This document shows, piece after piece, positions 1 through 7,587 of a stretch of DNA of 9,779 nt. Position 1 is the stretch's first letter, and every line of letters starts with the position of its first letter. Source of the DNA: Gammaproteobacteria bacterium (GTDB lineage Bacteria; Pseudomonadota; Gammaproteobacteria; Pseudomonadales; Azotimanducaceae_A); assembly GCA_026713405.1 (NCBI GenBank), contig JAPOON010000290.1, positions 1-9,779 on the forward strand, written 5' to 3'. The notes beneath the pieces are model-generated. The model saw only the letters and a list, made by a program, of their open reading frames with translations. It ran no database searches and was not told where the DNA came from. Made by a program: the position numbers and the translations under genes.

Positions 1-122
1 AGATTGATTCCGCCATGGTCCCCCTGATCGGTGGCTGCGCCTAGTACTATATGGAGGGGACCGTGTTTTCACCAGCACTGCAAAGCACAACGCTGGAAAG
101 CAGCCAGATAGGGATTACAGCC
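1..122. other. Upstream spacer of the VOC gene
   Basis: No gene can be supported here. One plus-strand frame is open from the left edge to a TAG at 42-44 (13 codons), so the tail of an upstream gene could lie here. On the minus strand an ATG at 16-14 preceded by an AGGGGG-like stretch could instead be the start of a divergent gene leaving the window. The fragments are too short to decide. A TACTAT at 45-50 is a weak -10 candidate, and a GGAGGGG at 53-59 resembles a ribosome binding site for an in-frame GTG at 63. Confidence 0.3.
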
Positions 123-677
123 ATGGCATCAAGAGGCTTACCGGGACTGCGGGGCACCGATCACATCGGCTTGACGGTTCCCGACCTGGATGAAGCAGCG
201 GGTTTTTTCGAGAACGTGCTGGGTTTCGAGCCGTTCTACGAGCACGGGCCGTTCGGGTCGGAAGACGAAGACTGGATGCAGGACATGCTGAACGTGCATC
301 CGCGTGCGGTCATTCGGCGCGTACGCCACTATCGCTGCGGCTTCAACACCAACGTCGAGCTGTTCGAGTACGAGGCGCCCGGCCAGCGCCGCGAGATGCC
401 CAGGAACAGCGACTGGGGAGGGCATCACATCGCCTTGTATGTGGATGACTTTGACGCGGCGATGCAGCACTTGCGCGACCATGACGTGCACCTGATGCCC
501 GGTGGCGGCGGACCTGAAATCGAAGAGGGCCCCGAAGCCGGGCTGCGCTCGTGCTATTTTCTCACGCCCTGGGGCATGCAGATGGAACTGATTTCCTATC
601 CGCGTGGCAAAGGCTACGAACGCGACACCGAGCGCCGTCTCTGGGACCCGCGTAGCGCGCCTGAATCCGTCGATTAA
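123..677 (+). CDS. VOC superfamily (glyoxalase/dioxygenase fold) metalloprotein
   Basis: This 184-residue protein has two paired beta-alpha-beta3 modules of the vicinal oxygen chelate fold. Module one starts at about residue 12 (TDHIGLTVPDLDEA) and module two at about residue 99 (GGHHIALYVDDFDAA). The usual four metal-ligand positions can be read: His14, Glu79 (NVELFEYE), His101 or His102, and Glu155 (MQMELISYP). A divalent-metal active site is therefore likely intact. The substrate cannot be told from sequence: the superfamily includes glyoxalase I, extradiol dioxygenases, methylmalonyl-CoA epimerase and resistance proteins. It has no signal peptide, so it is probably cytoplasmic. The start at ATG 123 is chosen because recognisable homology begins there. 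In-frame GTG 63, with GGAGGGG four to ten bases upstream, and ATG 51 are alternatives adding 20 or 24 residues. It is followed after 140 bases by rubredoxin on the same strand. Confidence 0.85.
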   Translation: MASRGLPGLRGTDHIGLTVPDLDEAAGFFENVLGFEPFYEHGPFGSEDEDWMQDMLNVHPRAVIRRVRHYRCGFNTNVELFEYEAPGQRREMPRNSDWGGHHIALYVDDFDAAMQHLRDHDVHLMPGGGGPEIEEGPEAGLRSCYFLTPWGMQMELISYPRGKGYERDTERRLWDPRSAPESVD

Positions 678-817
678 AGTTGCATCAATTGACATTGACA
701 TAATCCATACAACCAGCCTCAGCACCCTTGCGCGCCCGGGGGAAACTCTCATTGATTTTTCGGGACCGCCCAAGTAGGTTAGCGCCCCCTTCGAGAAAGG
801 CAGACCCCGGGCCCCCC
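678..817. other. Spacer between VOC gene and rubredoxin, with tandem TTGACA
   Basis: The spacer is more AT-rich at its left end. It contains two back-to-back TTGACA hexamers at 689-694 and 695-700, each matching the sigma70 -35 consensus. No acceptable -10 box lies 16-18 bases downstream of either, so a rubredoxin promoter here is unproven. No clear terminator hairpin with a T-run follows the VOC stop. Confidence 0.3.
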
Positions 818-985
818 ATGAAAAAGTGGCAATGCATCGTATGCGGATGGATTTACGACGAGGCCGAGGGGTTCGATGAGGAAGACATTGCGCCGGGCAC
901 GCGCTGGGAGGATATTCCGGAAGACTTCGTGTGTCCGGAGTGCGGCGTCAGCAAGGAAGACTTCGAGATGATTGAAGTCGGCTGA
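818..985 (+). CDS. rubA: Rubredoxin (rubredoxin-type Fe(Cys)4 electron carrier)
   Basis: This is a 55-residue protein, the normal size for a single-domain rubredoxin. It binds one iron through four cysteines in two knuckles: Cys6 and Cys9 ([10 protein letters not shown]) and Cys39 and Cys42 ([10 protein letters not shown]). The central segment [15 protein letters not shown] (26-40) is the conserved aromatic/acidic core. Rubredoxins are small cytoplasmic one-electron carriers. In Pseudomonas-like bacteria they serve alkane hydroxylases or rubredoxin-dependent oxygen and peroxide reduction, but no such partner is in this window. The opening [10 protein letters not shown] closely resembles Pseudomonas RubA as remembered. 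ATG 818 is chosen because the reading frame upstream encodes proline- and arginine-rich sequence unlike any rubredoxin. The ribosome binding site is weak. The gene converges on recG across 52 bases. Confidence 0.96.
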   Translation: MKKWQCIVCGWIYDEAEGFDEEDIAPGTRWEDIPEDFVCPECGVSKEDFEMIEVG

Positions 986-1037
986 GCCAGGCAACGCCCG
1001 CCCGACCAACCGGACCATTCGATTGCGGCCGATTCGC

Positions 1038-3065
1038 TCACACGGCGATGTGGCCGGTATCGGCGGGCGCCCAGGCCCGTAGCAGCGCCTCGGCATCTTC
1101 CGGGGCTTCCTTGAGCAACCGCTTGCCTTCCCGGGTCACCTCTTCGATCAGGTGGGCGTGGCGGGTGAGATCCGCCACGCGGAACTGCGTGTCTCCAGTC
1201 TGGCGCGTGCCCATGATCTCCCCGGGGCCGCGCAGCTTCAGGTCCTGCTCGGCGATATAGAAACCGTCCCGGCTTTCCCGGATCACCTTCAGCCGTGTGC
1301 GGCCGGTCTCGCTCAGGGCATCGGCGTACAGCAGCAGGCAATGGCTCTTTTCGGTGCCGCGGCCGATCCTGCCGCGTAGCTGGTGAAGCTGGGCGAGCCC
1401 CAGCCGTTCCGGGTTTTCGATGACCATGAGGGTGGCGTTCGGCACATCGAGCCCCACCTCGATGACGGTGGTGGCGACCAGCAACTGGTAGCCGTTGTCG
1501 TGGAATCGGGCCATGACCTCGGCCTTCTCGTCGCTCTTCATGCGCCCGTGGATCAGCCCGACGCCGATCCCCGGCAGGCGTGCCTTGAGTGTTTGCCAGG
1601 TCGCTTCCGCCGACTGGGCCTGGAGCTGGTCGGAGTCTTCAATCAGCGTGCACACCCAGTAGGCCTGCCGTCCCGCGGCCAGTACCCGGGCGATGCGGTC
1701 GAGCACTTCGTCGCGCCGGTCGGCGCTGATCAGCCGCGTCTCTATGGGCTGGCGCCCGGCGGGCAACTCATCGATGGTGGAAACGTCCATGTCGGTATAG
1801 AGCGCCATGGTCAGCGTCCGCGGTATGGGTGTTGCCGTCATCACCAGTTGGTGAGGGGTTCTGCCCTTGGCGCGCAGCGCCATGCGCTGATGCACGCCGA
1901 AGCGGTGCTGCTCGTCGACGATGGTCAGCGCCAGTTTGGCAAAGGTTACATCGTGCTGGAATAACGCATGGGTGCCCACGGCGACCAGCGCTTCGCCGTC
2001 GGCGAGGGCCTGGAGCCTGGCCTGTCGCTCCTTCTTTTTCAGGCCGCTGGTCAGCAGCACCACGCCGATGCCCAGGGGGGTCAGCCACTCGGAAAAATTC
2101 AGGTAGTGCTGTTCGGCGAGTATCTCGGTCGGCGCCATCAACGCGGTCTGCGCCCGGTGTTCGGCGGCGCGGATGGCGGCGAAGGCGGCAATCACCGTCT
2201 TGCCGCTGCCCACGTCGCCCTGCAGCAGCCGCAGCATGGGCGTCGTCAGCGTCAGATTGTTCAGCACTTCCGTGACTACTCGGCGTTGCGCCCCGGTCAG
2301 CTCGAAACCCAGGTTCTTCAGCAGCGTTCTGCCGAGCTGCTGGGAGCGGGGCAGCGGCATGGCGACCTGCTGCGCGCGCCGGCTCTGCCGGTAACGCATG
2401 ACCAGGTAATAGGCCGTCAACTCGTCCCGGGCGATGCGTTCCTGGGCCGCCTCGATGTCTTCGGCGCTCGCCCCGGCGGGCGGGCGGTGGAGATACAGCA
2501 GGGTTCCGTAGGGGGCGGCCTCGTCCTCGGGCCAACCCATGTCCAGCAGTTGCCCGGTAAGCGACCGCAGCCGGCCCTGGTTCAGCCCTTTGGTGGTCGG
2601 ATACACGGGTGTGAGCCGGCCCTCCAGCGGCGGCGGTTCATCGACAAAGACGCGGTACTCCGGGTGGGCCATTTCCATCCCCTTGGGGCCGAACCTCGCT
2701 TCGCCGAAGCAGCGCACGTGGTGACCCACCTTCAGGCTGTCGAACTGGCGCCTGGCGAAGTGGAAGAAGCGCAGCGTCAGGTGGCCGGAGCGGTCCTGCA
2801 GCGTGACCAGCCAGCTCCGCCGCCGCCCGTAGGTGATGCGGCTCTCGACCACCTGCCCCTCCACCAGGCATTGGCGGCCCGGCTGCAACTGGTTCAGGGG
2901 AACGGTGCGCGTGCGGTCCTGGTACCGGTACGGCAGGTGCAGAAGCAGATCGATAAGCCGGTGTATGCCGAGGCGCCCGAGCGTTTCGGCGAGACTGGGG
3001 CCGACGCCCCGCAAATCGGTGACCGGGGCATCGCCGGTCTGGTTGCTGTCGTTGCGTGTAGTCAA
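1038..3065 (-). CDS. recG: ATP-dependent DNA helicase RecG
   Basis: RecG is a superfamily 2 helicase that regresses stalled replication forks and branch-migrates Holliday junctions and R-loops. The 675-residue product starts with an HhH-like element (LRGVGPSLAETLGRLGI, 18-34) and a wedge/OB domain (about 60-150). The helicase core follows: Walker A GDVGSGKT (283-290), APTEILA (311-317), DEQH (384-387), TATPIPRT (410-417), TTVIEVGLDVPNA (532-544) and QLRGRIGRG (562-570). The C-terminal TRG translocation element IAEQDLKLRGPGEIMGTRQT is at 604-623. E. coli RecG has 693 residues, so this is full length. The only plausible start after the ridA stop (3142) is TTG at 3065-3063. The ATG at 3236 would place the start inside ridA and add 57 non-homologous residues. 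The ribosome binding site is weak (GAGAGA about 20 bases upstream). This is the last gene of the operon, 76 bases after ridA, and converges on rubredoxin. Confidence 0.96.
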   Translation of the reverse strand: MTTRNDSNQTGDAPVTDLRGVGPSLAETLGRLGIHRLIDLLLHLPYRYQDRTRTVPLNQLQPGRQCLVEGQVVESRITYGRRRSWLVTLQDRSGHLTLRFFHFARRQFDSLKVGHHVRCFGEARFGPKGMEMAHPEYRVFVDEPPPLEGRLTPVYPTTKGLNQGRLRSLTGQLLDMGWPEDEAAPYGTLLYLHRPPAGASAEDIEAAQERIARDELTAYYLVMRYRQSRRAQQVAMPLPRSQQLGRTLLKNLGFELTGAQRRVVTEVLNNLTLTTPMLRLLQGDVGSGKTVIAAFAAIRAAEHRAQTALMAPTEILAEQHYLNFSEWLTPLGIGVVLLTSGLKKKERQARLQALADGEALVAVGTHALFQHDVTFAKLALTIVDEQHRFGVHQRMALRAKGRTPHQLVMTATPIPRTLTMALYTDMDVSTIDELPAGRQPIETRLISADRRDEVLDRIARVLAAGRQAYWVCTLIEDSDQLQAQSAEATWQTLKARLPGIGVGLIHGRMKSDEKAEVMARFHDNGYQLLVATTVIEVGLDVPNATLMVIENPERLGLAQLHQLRGRIGRGTEKSHCLLLYADALSETGRTRLKVIRESRDGFYIAEQDLKLRGPGEIMGTRQTGDTQFRVADLTRHAHLIEEVTREGKRLLKEAPEDAEALLRAWAPADTGHIAV

Positions 3066-3141
3066 ACTGCCGGGCCCGCAATTCTCTCGATAGCCACGCG
3101 CCTTGGGTGGAAACGCCCGACGGGATGCGGTCCGGGGGCGC

Positions 3142-3525
3142 TCAGCCCTCGAGTACCAGGATGCCGTCGACCTCCACCTGCGCCCCGCGGGGCAGGCTGG
3201 CGACGCCGATGGCCGCCCGGGCGGGGTACGGTTCATCGAAGAATTCCGCCATCACGGCGTTCACCGCCGGGAAGTTGTCCATGTCGGTGAGATAGACCGT
3301 GAGTTTCACCGCATCGGCCGTTGTGCCGCCGGCCGCGCCGATGACGGCTGTGAGGTTCTGGAACACCTGGCGGGCTTCCGTCTCGAAGTCCGGTGCCACA
3401 AGTTCCATCGTTTCAGGGTCGAGGGCGATCTGGCCGGACAGGTAAACGGTGTTGCCTGACCGCACGGCCTGGGAATACGCGCCGATTGCGGCGGGCGCGT
3501 CGGCGGTGGAAACGGGCGCGCTCAC
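3142..3525 (-). CDS. ridA: RidA family reactive enamine/imine deaminase
   Basis: RidA (YjgF/YER057c/UK114 family) hydrolyses reactive 2-aminoacrylate and related imines released by PLP enzymes such as threonine dehydratase, protecting other PLP enzymes in the cytoplasm. The 127-residue product is the usual length. The conserved elements are IGAYSQAV (14-21), [11 protein letters not shown] (27-37), the catalytic arginine Arg103 in [13 protein letters not shown], and Glu118 in AQVEVDGI. These fit a canonical, active RidA trimer subunit. The start is GTG 3525-3523, which forms a GTGA overlap with the spoT stop, so it is probably translated by ribosomes finishing spoT. Enterobacteria have trmH at this position of the operon, whereas Pseudomonas-type genomes carry ridA here. 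Confidence 0.95.
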   Translation of the reverse strand: MSAPVSTADAPAAIGAYSQAVRSGNTVYLSGQIALDPETMELVAPDFETEARQVFQNLTAVIGAAGGTTADAVKLTVYLTDMDNFPAVNAVMAEFFDEPYPARAAIGVASLPRGAQVEVDGILVLEG

Positions 3526-5720
3526 TGGTGCGTGCGGCGCATGGTGATGACGTTGGGAACGGCGCGCAGGCGCCGCATTACGCGGGCCAGGTGAATGCGG
3601 TCGGAAACGGTCACCACCACCACCACGGAACTGACGCGGGCATCGCGCTCTTCCACGTTGATGCGGTCGACGCCCGCGTTCACCGCGGCGATGGTCGCGG
3701 CCAGTTCGGCGATTACGCCCTTCTTGCGGTTGACCTCGATGCGCAGCGCGGTCGTGAACTCCTGGTCCGTCGTTGCCGCCCAGCGGGCCGGGATGGTCTG
3801 CTCGGGCTTGCGGCGGCCGATCTCCCGCATGTTCTTGCAGGTTTCCATGTGCACGACGAGACCCTTGCCCTGGGTCATGTGCCCGACGATGGAATCCCCC
3901 GGAACCGGGCCGCAGCAACGGCCGTAGGTGACCACGAGGCCCTCCCCTTCGTGCACCGCCATGGGCCCCTCGTGCTCGACGGGAACCGCCTCGTACTTCG
4001 AGTCGTCCGCGGCGAGCAGCCGCTGCGCCACGGCATAGGCCATGACCTCGCCGTGGCCGATGGCCTGCAGCACCTCATCGAGCTTGCGCACGCCGAATTC
4101 CTTGAAAACCCTTCGCAGGCGCCGGAAATCCAGCTCCTTGATACTGGTGCCCGCGTTGGTGAGCGAGCGGTTCAGGAGCCGCCGCCCCAGCATGATCGAC
4201 TCGGCCCGCTCCTGGTTCTTCAGCGACTGGCGGACGGCGGCCCGGGCCTTTCCGGATACCGAGAAGCTCAGCCAGTCGGGGCTCGGCTTGGCGCCCTTGG
4301 CCGTGATGATCTCGACGCTCTGGCCGCTCTCCAGCTGTTGCGACAACGGCGCCAGCGCCCGGTCGATGCGGCAGGCGATGCAGTGGTTGCCGATATCGGT
4401 GTGCACCGCGTAGGCGAAATCCACCGCGCAGGCGCCGCGGGGCAGTTCCATTATGTCGCCCTTGGGGGTGAACACGTACACATCGTCGGGGAACAGGTCG
4501 ATCTTGAGGCTGTCGATGAACTCAAGGGGGTTGCCGGCCCGCTGTTGCAGTTCCATGAGGTCCCTCACCCAGCGCCGGGCGCGTTGCCCGCCCCGGGTCT
4601 TCTCTTCCCGCGCCTTGTAGAGCCAGTGCCCGGCAATGCCGTGGTCGGCGACTTCCGCCATGTGGGTGGTGCGGATCTGCACCTCGATCGGCACGCCGTG
4701 CATGCCGAACAATGTCGTGTGCAGCGACTGGTAGCCGTTGATCTTCGGGATGGCGATGTAGTCCTTGAAGCGGCCCGCCACCGGCTTGTAGAGGTTGTGC
4801 ACGATGCCCAGCGAGCGGTAGCAGGCGTCTTCGTCGCTGACGACGATGCGGAAGCCGAACACGTCCATGATGTCTTCGAAGGACTTCTGCTGGGACTTCA
4901 TCTTGCTGTAGATGGAGTAGATGTGTTTTTCGCGGCTGGTGACGGTTGCCTCGATGCCTTCCGCCTCCAGCGCCGCCTGGATGGACTGGTGCAGTTTGGA
5001 AAGCAGCGCCTTGCGGTGCCCCCGGGCCTTCTCCACCCGACGGCGGATGCTCTCGGCGCGCAACGGGTGGAGCGCGGCAAACCCGAGGTCTTCGAACTCC
5101 ACCATGACGTTGTGCATGCCAAGGCGGTTGGCGATGGGTGCGTAGTAGTCGAGGGTTTCCCGGGCGATGCGCTTGCGCTGTTCCCGGGACATGACGCCGA
5201 TGGTGCGCATGTTGTGCAGCCGGTCGGCGATCTTGACCATGATGACGCGGATGTCCTTGGCCATGGCCAGGGCCATCTTCTGGAAGTTCTCGGCCTGGGC
5301 CTCGGCGCGGCTCTCGAACATGATGGCGAGTTTCGAGACGCCGTCGACGAGCCGGGCCACCTGCTTGCCGAAGCGGTTGCCAAGCGTCGACTTGGCCACC
5401 GCCGTGTCTTCGATCACGTCGTGCAGCAGGGCGGCCATGATGGTCTGGTGATCCATGCGCATCTCGGCAAGGATCATGGCGACGGCCAGGGGGTGGGAAA
5501 TGTAGGGATGACCGGTTCGCCGGTACTGCCCCTCATGGGCGCTTGCGGCGTAGTCGTGCGCCCGGCGCACCTGGGAGACCTGTTTTTCCGGCAGGTAGGA
5601 GCCGAGAACCCTTGTGAGTGAATCTATCGTGCAGGGGGCAGCGATCTCGTCGCGCCGGGCGGTCTCCGCGAGTCGCGAGACGAAGTAGGACTCAGAGGTC
5701 GCCGTCTCCGCTGTCGTCAT
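3522..5720 (-). CDS. spoT: Bifunctional (p)ppGpp synthetase/hydrolase SpoT
   Basis: This is a long RelA/SpoT homolog (732 residues) that makes and degrades the alarmone (p)ppGpp. The N-terminal HD hydrolase domain keeps its metal and catalytic residues: His76, His100-Asp101 (LLHDVIEDT), Asp166 ([10 protein letters not shown]). The synthetase domain (about 240-370) includes [23 protein letters not shown] and [16 protein letters not shown] at 317-320 is the RXKD signature of hydrolase-competent Rel/SpoT enzymes, not the EXDD of RelA. Regulatory domains follow: TGS (about 408-470), a Cys-Cys zinc-finger-like segment (RCCGPVPGD, 601-609; later Cys628) and a C-terminal ACT domain (about 657-732). 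The start is ATG 5720, overlapping rpoZ by 29 bases with GGAG directly abutting it. TTG 5726, two codons upstream in frame, is an alternative. The stop overlaps ridA by four bases. Confidence 0.97.
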   Translation of the reverse strand: MTTAETATSESYFVSRLAETARRDEIAAPCTIDSLTRVLGSYLPEKQVSQVRRAHDYAASAHEGQYRRTGHPYISHPLAVAMILAEMRMDHQTIMAALLHDVIEDTAVAKSTLGNRFGKQVARLVDGVSKLAIMFESRAEAQAENFQKMALAMAKDIRVIMVKIADRLHNMRTIGVMSREQRKRIARETLDYYAPIANRLGMHNVMVEFEDLGFAALHPLRAESIRRRVEKARGHRKALLSKLHQSIQAALEAEGIEATVTSREKHIYSIYSKMKSQQKSFEDIMDVFGFRIVVSDEDACYRSLGIVHNLYKPVAGRFKDYIAIPKINGYQSLHTTLFGMHGVPIEVQIRTTHMAEVADHGIAGHWLYKAREEKTRGGQRARRWVRDLMELQQRAGNPLEFIDSLKIDLFPDDVYVFTPKGDIMELPRGACAVDFAYAVHTDIGNHCIACRIDRALAPLSQQLESGQSVEIITAKGAKPSPDWLSFSVSGKARAAVRQSLKNQERAESIMLGRRLLNRSLTNAGTSIKELDFRRLRRVFKEFGVRKLDEVLQAIGHGEVMAYAVAQRLLAADDSKYEAVPVEHEGPMAVHEGEGLVVTYGRCCGPVPGDSIVGHMTQGKGLVVHMETCKNMREIGRRKPEQTIPARWAATTDQEFTTALRIEVNRKKGVIAELAATIAAVNAGVDRINVEERDARVSSVVVVVTVSDRIHLARVMRRLRAVPNVITMRRTHQ

Positions 5721-5970
5721 CTCCAACGCCGAAAGTCACTTGCAGTTCGTCATCCTGAGTGGCGGCTTGCTGCTCGTCAAGAATCTCGTGGCTCACGAGC
5801 CCCTCAGCGATCTCCCGCAAGGCGATGACGGTGGGTTTGTCGTTCTCCTCCGGCACCATGGGCTCCGCGCCGAACTCGCGCATCTGGCGCGCGCGCCGGG
5901 TGGCCAGCATGACCAGTTCGAAGCGGTTGTCTACGTTTTCGAGGCAATCTTCTACGGTGACTCGTGCCAT
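5692..5970 (-). CDS. rpoZ: DNA-directed RNA polymerase omega subunit
   Basis: Omega is the small RNA polymerase subunit that clamps the beta' C-terminus. In Proteobacteria it forms part of ppGpp binding site 1. The product has 92 residues (E. coli 91). It opens with the family signature [20 protein letters not shown], followed by MLATRRARQ (21-29). It ends in a poorly conserved acidic tail ([10 protein letters not shown]). The start is ATG 5970, preceded by AGAGAGAA about three bases upstream. The eight extra codons before it in the same frame have no family match. The gene lies 51 bases after gmk and overlaps the spoT start. The order gmk-rpoZ-spoT is conserved through Gammaproteobacteria and places the alarmone enzyme beside one of its transcriptional receptors. 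Confidence 0.96.
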   Translation of the reverse strand: MARVTVEDCLENVDNRFELVMLATRRARQMREFGAEPMVPEENDKPTVIALREIAEGLVSHEILDEQQAATQDDELQVTFGVGDDDSGDGDL

Positions 5971-6001
5971 CGGTTCTCTCTGGAGTGGAAGCAAACGCTC
6001 A

Positions 6002-6030
6002 ATCTTAAATCCGCCTGTAACTTAAGACAA
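6002..6030 (-). promoter_or_regulatory. Possible internal promoter before rpoZ
   Basis: On the minus strand TTGTCT (6030-6025) and TAAGAT (6007-6002) are separated by exactly 17 bases. Each hexamer matches four of six bases of the sigma70 consensus. Transcription would start near 5995, giving rpoZ a leader of about 25 bases. A short AT inverted repeat (TCTTAA/TTAAGA) overlaps the same stretch. This is inference from motif match only; the region could simply be an operon gap. Confidence 0.33.
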
Positions 6031-6645
6031 GAGATTATCAATCAGGTTCCGGTGGCGGTCGCTCTGCACAAGGCGGCTCAACCGTTCGGCGCGCACGATG
6101 GCCTGCAGGTCTTCGAGGGTGGATTCGAAGTTGTCGTTGACCACGAAGTAATCGTAGTTTCGGAAGTGGGAGATCTCGGTGCGGGCTTCCCGCAGGCGGC
6201 GCTCGATCGTCTCCATGGGGTCTTCGCCCCTGGTGACGAGGCGCTGCCTGAGCGCCTCCTTTGAGGGTGGCGCGATGAAGATGCTGATCGTCTCCGGCGC
6301 CGTGCGGCGTACCTGGGCGGCGCCCTGCCAGTCGATTTCCAGGATCACGTCGCGGCCGGCGGCGCGACCGCGCCGCACATTTTCGAGCGCTGTGCCGTAG
6401 TGGTGCCCGAATACCACGGCGTGCTCGAGAAAACCCCCTTCCCCGGCCATTTTCAGGAACAGGTCCTGGCCGATGAAATGGTAGTTGACGCCTTCTTTTT
6501 CCGTAGGACGGCGGGGCCGGGTGGTGTGCGAGACGGATACGCTCAGGGACGGGTCGCGTTTCGCCAGCGCCCGCACGAGGCTCGTCTTGCCGGCGCCGGA
6601 GGGCGCGGAGATTGCGAAGAGAAGGCCTTTGGCCGCCCCGCTCAT
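6022..6645 (-). CDS. gmk: Guanylate kinase
   Basis: Guanylate kinase phosphorylates GMP to GDP with ATP in the cytoplasm, an essential step of GTP synthesis. The 207-residue product equals the E. coli length. The P-loop APSGAGKT is at 14-21. The GMP-binding segment follows as SVSHTTRPRRPTEKEGVNYHF (37-57). ILEIDWQGA (101-109) corresponds to the conserved Walker B-like strand. RQRLVTRGED (133-142) and ERRLREA (148-154) form the lid with conserved arginines. The ATG at 6645 overlaps the yicC TGA as ATGA, indicating translational coupling. The 66 extra codons in the upstream frame lie inside yicC and are not homologous. Gmk supplies GDP/GTP, the substrates of the SpoT synthetase domain encoded two genes downstream. 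Confidence 0.97.
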   Translation of the reverse strand: MSGAAKGLLFAISAPSGAGKTSLVRALAKRDPSLSVSVSHTTRPRRPTEKEGVNYHFIGQDLFLKMAGEGGFLEHAVVFGHHYGTALENVRRGRAAGRDVILEIDWQGAAQVRRTAPETISIFIAPPSKEALRQRLVTRGEDPMETIERRLREARTEISHFRNYDYFVVNDNFESTLEDLQAIVRAERLSRLVQSDRHRNLIDNLLS

Positions 6646-7508
6646 TCGACGTTCTGCACCTGCTCGCGGATCTGCTCGATGATCACTTTCAGGTCGACGG
6701 CCCGGGTGGACATTTCCGGCAGAAGGGATTTCGCGGCCAGGGTATTGGCCTCGCGCATCAGTTCCTGGCAGAGAAAGTCCAGGCGGCGGCCATGGGGGCC
6801 GGGCCCGTCCTGCTGGGCTTTCGCCTCCTCCACGTGGATGCACAGCCGGTCGAGTTCCTCGGCCACGTCCGCTTTCTGCGCGAGCATTGCGATCTCCTGT
6901 TCCAGGCGGCCCGGGTCGACATCGACGGCAAGCTCGCGCAGGCGCTCGTTCAGCCGATTCTGCACATCCTGCGCGATTCCCCGGGCCAGGCCCTGGAGTT
7001 CGCCCACGGTCTCGCCGACGGCATCGAGCCGCGTGGCGATCGCCTCCTGCAGTTCACGCCCCTCCCGCCGGCGTTCCTCGATCAGTGCATCAAGGGCTTC
7101 CCCGAACAGTTCGATGACCTCGGGGCCGCATTGCTCCGGGTCCATGGCGGCCGGTTCGCCGAGCATGCCCGGCCAGCGCAGCAGGTCCATGGGGTTGGGT
7201 GAGTGGATCTCCGGCGCGTCCCGGCGCACCTGTTCCAGAACGGCCAGAAGCTTGAGCATGAGGGGGCGGTTCAGTTCCGTGACGCCGGCTTCCGCCTTGC
7301 TCTCGGCCTTGAGCGAGCAGTCCAGCTTGCCGCGTTGGAGCAGGCGGCGGGCCCTGTCGCGCAGCGGCGCCTCCAGCGAGCGGAGCTGCTCGGGCATCCG
7401 GAACAGCGTCTCGAGGTAGCGGTGATTGACCGACCTCAGTTCCCAGACGAGCTGCAGCTCCGGCGTTTCGGCCTGGCGCCGCGCGAATGCGGTCATGCTA
7501 TGCAACAT
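6642..7508 (-). CDS. yicC: YicC/YloC family endoribonuclease
   Basis: The 288-residue protein aligns end to end with E. coli YicC (287 residues) as remembered. Matching stretches include an N-terminal MxxSMTAFARR, WELRSVNHRYLETLFRMPEQ (22-41), a central DLLRWPGML, and C-terminal DVAEELDRLCIHVEEA, GRRLDFLCQELMREANTLAAKS and ELKVIIEQIREQVQNVE-like ending. The family consists of a YicC-like N-terminal domain and a DUF1732 C-terminal domain. E. coli YicC has been reported as an endoribonuclease linked to small RNA decay. The start ATG 7508 follows the usual family N-terminus, but no good ribosome binding site is visible. It is the first gene of the minus-strand operon and diverges from rph across 79 bases, a pairing seen in many Gammaproteobacteria. 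Confidence 0.95.
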   Translation of the reverse strand: MLHSMTAFARRQAETPELQLVWELRSVNHRYLETLFRMPEQLRSLEAPLRDRARRLLQRGKLDCSLKAESKAEAGVTELNRPLMLKLLAVLEQVRRDAPEIHSPNPMDLLRWPGMLGEPAAMDPEQCGPEVIELFGEALDALIEERRREGRELQEAIATRLDAVGETVGELQGLARGIAQDVQNRLNERLRELAVDVDPGRLEQEIAMLAQKADVAEELDRLCIHVEEAKAQQDGPGPHGRRLDFLCQELMREANTLAAKSLLPEMSTRAVDLKVIIEQIREQVQNVE

Positions 7509-7556
7509 GGCGGAAGTTTAACCCGGATAGGGACGGGCGCGGTTGCCGCCTGCCCG

Positions 7557-7584
7557 TATAATGGCCGGCGGCGGGTTGGAGAAG
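7557..7584 (+). promoter_or_regulatory. rph -10 box and ribosome binding site
   Basis: A perfect TATAAT at 7557-7562 lies in the yicC/rph divergent gap. Nothing resembling TTGACA occurs 16-18 bases upstream, and there is no extended TG motif. GGAGAAG at 7578-7584 is a good ribosome binding site, six bases (from GGAG) before ATG 7588. The -10 is flanked by a 6-bp inverted repeat, GCCGCC 7545-7550 and GGCGGC 7567-7572, which may be chance in GC-rich DNA. The leader would be about 20 bases. Confidence 0.5.
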
Positions 7585-7587
7585 TAG

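Noticed and set aside
138..773. A 211-codon minus-strand open frame opposite the VOC gene
   Set aside because: The VOC frame carries clear metal-ligand motifs; the opposite frame shows none.
728..817. N-terminal extension of rubredoxin by 30 codons
   Set aside because: Rubredoxins begin just before the first CxxC, and the extension is proline/arginine-rich and family-unlike.
986..1037. Bidirectional terminator between rubredoxin and recG
   Set aside because: No stable hairpin with a T-run can be read on either strand.
1968..3290. A 440-codon plus-strand open frame opposite recG
   Set aside because: It is antisense to the RecG helicase motifs, its translation is Gln/Gly/Arg rich, and it has no recognisable domain.
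3393..5621. A 742-codon plus-strand open frame opposite spoT
   Set aside because: It is a GC-rich antisense shadow of the full spoT gene, with low-complexity His/Arg/Val-rich translation and no family motif.
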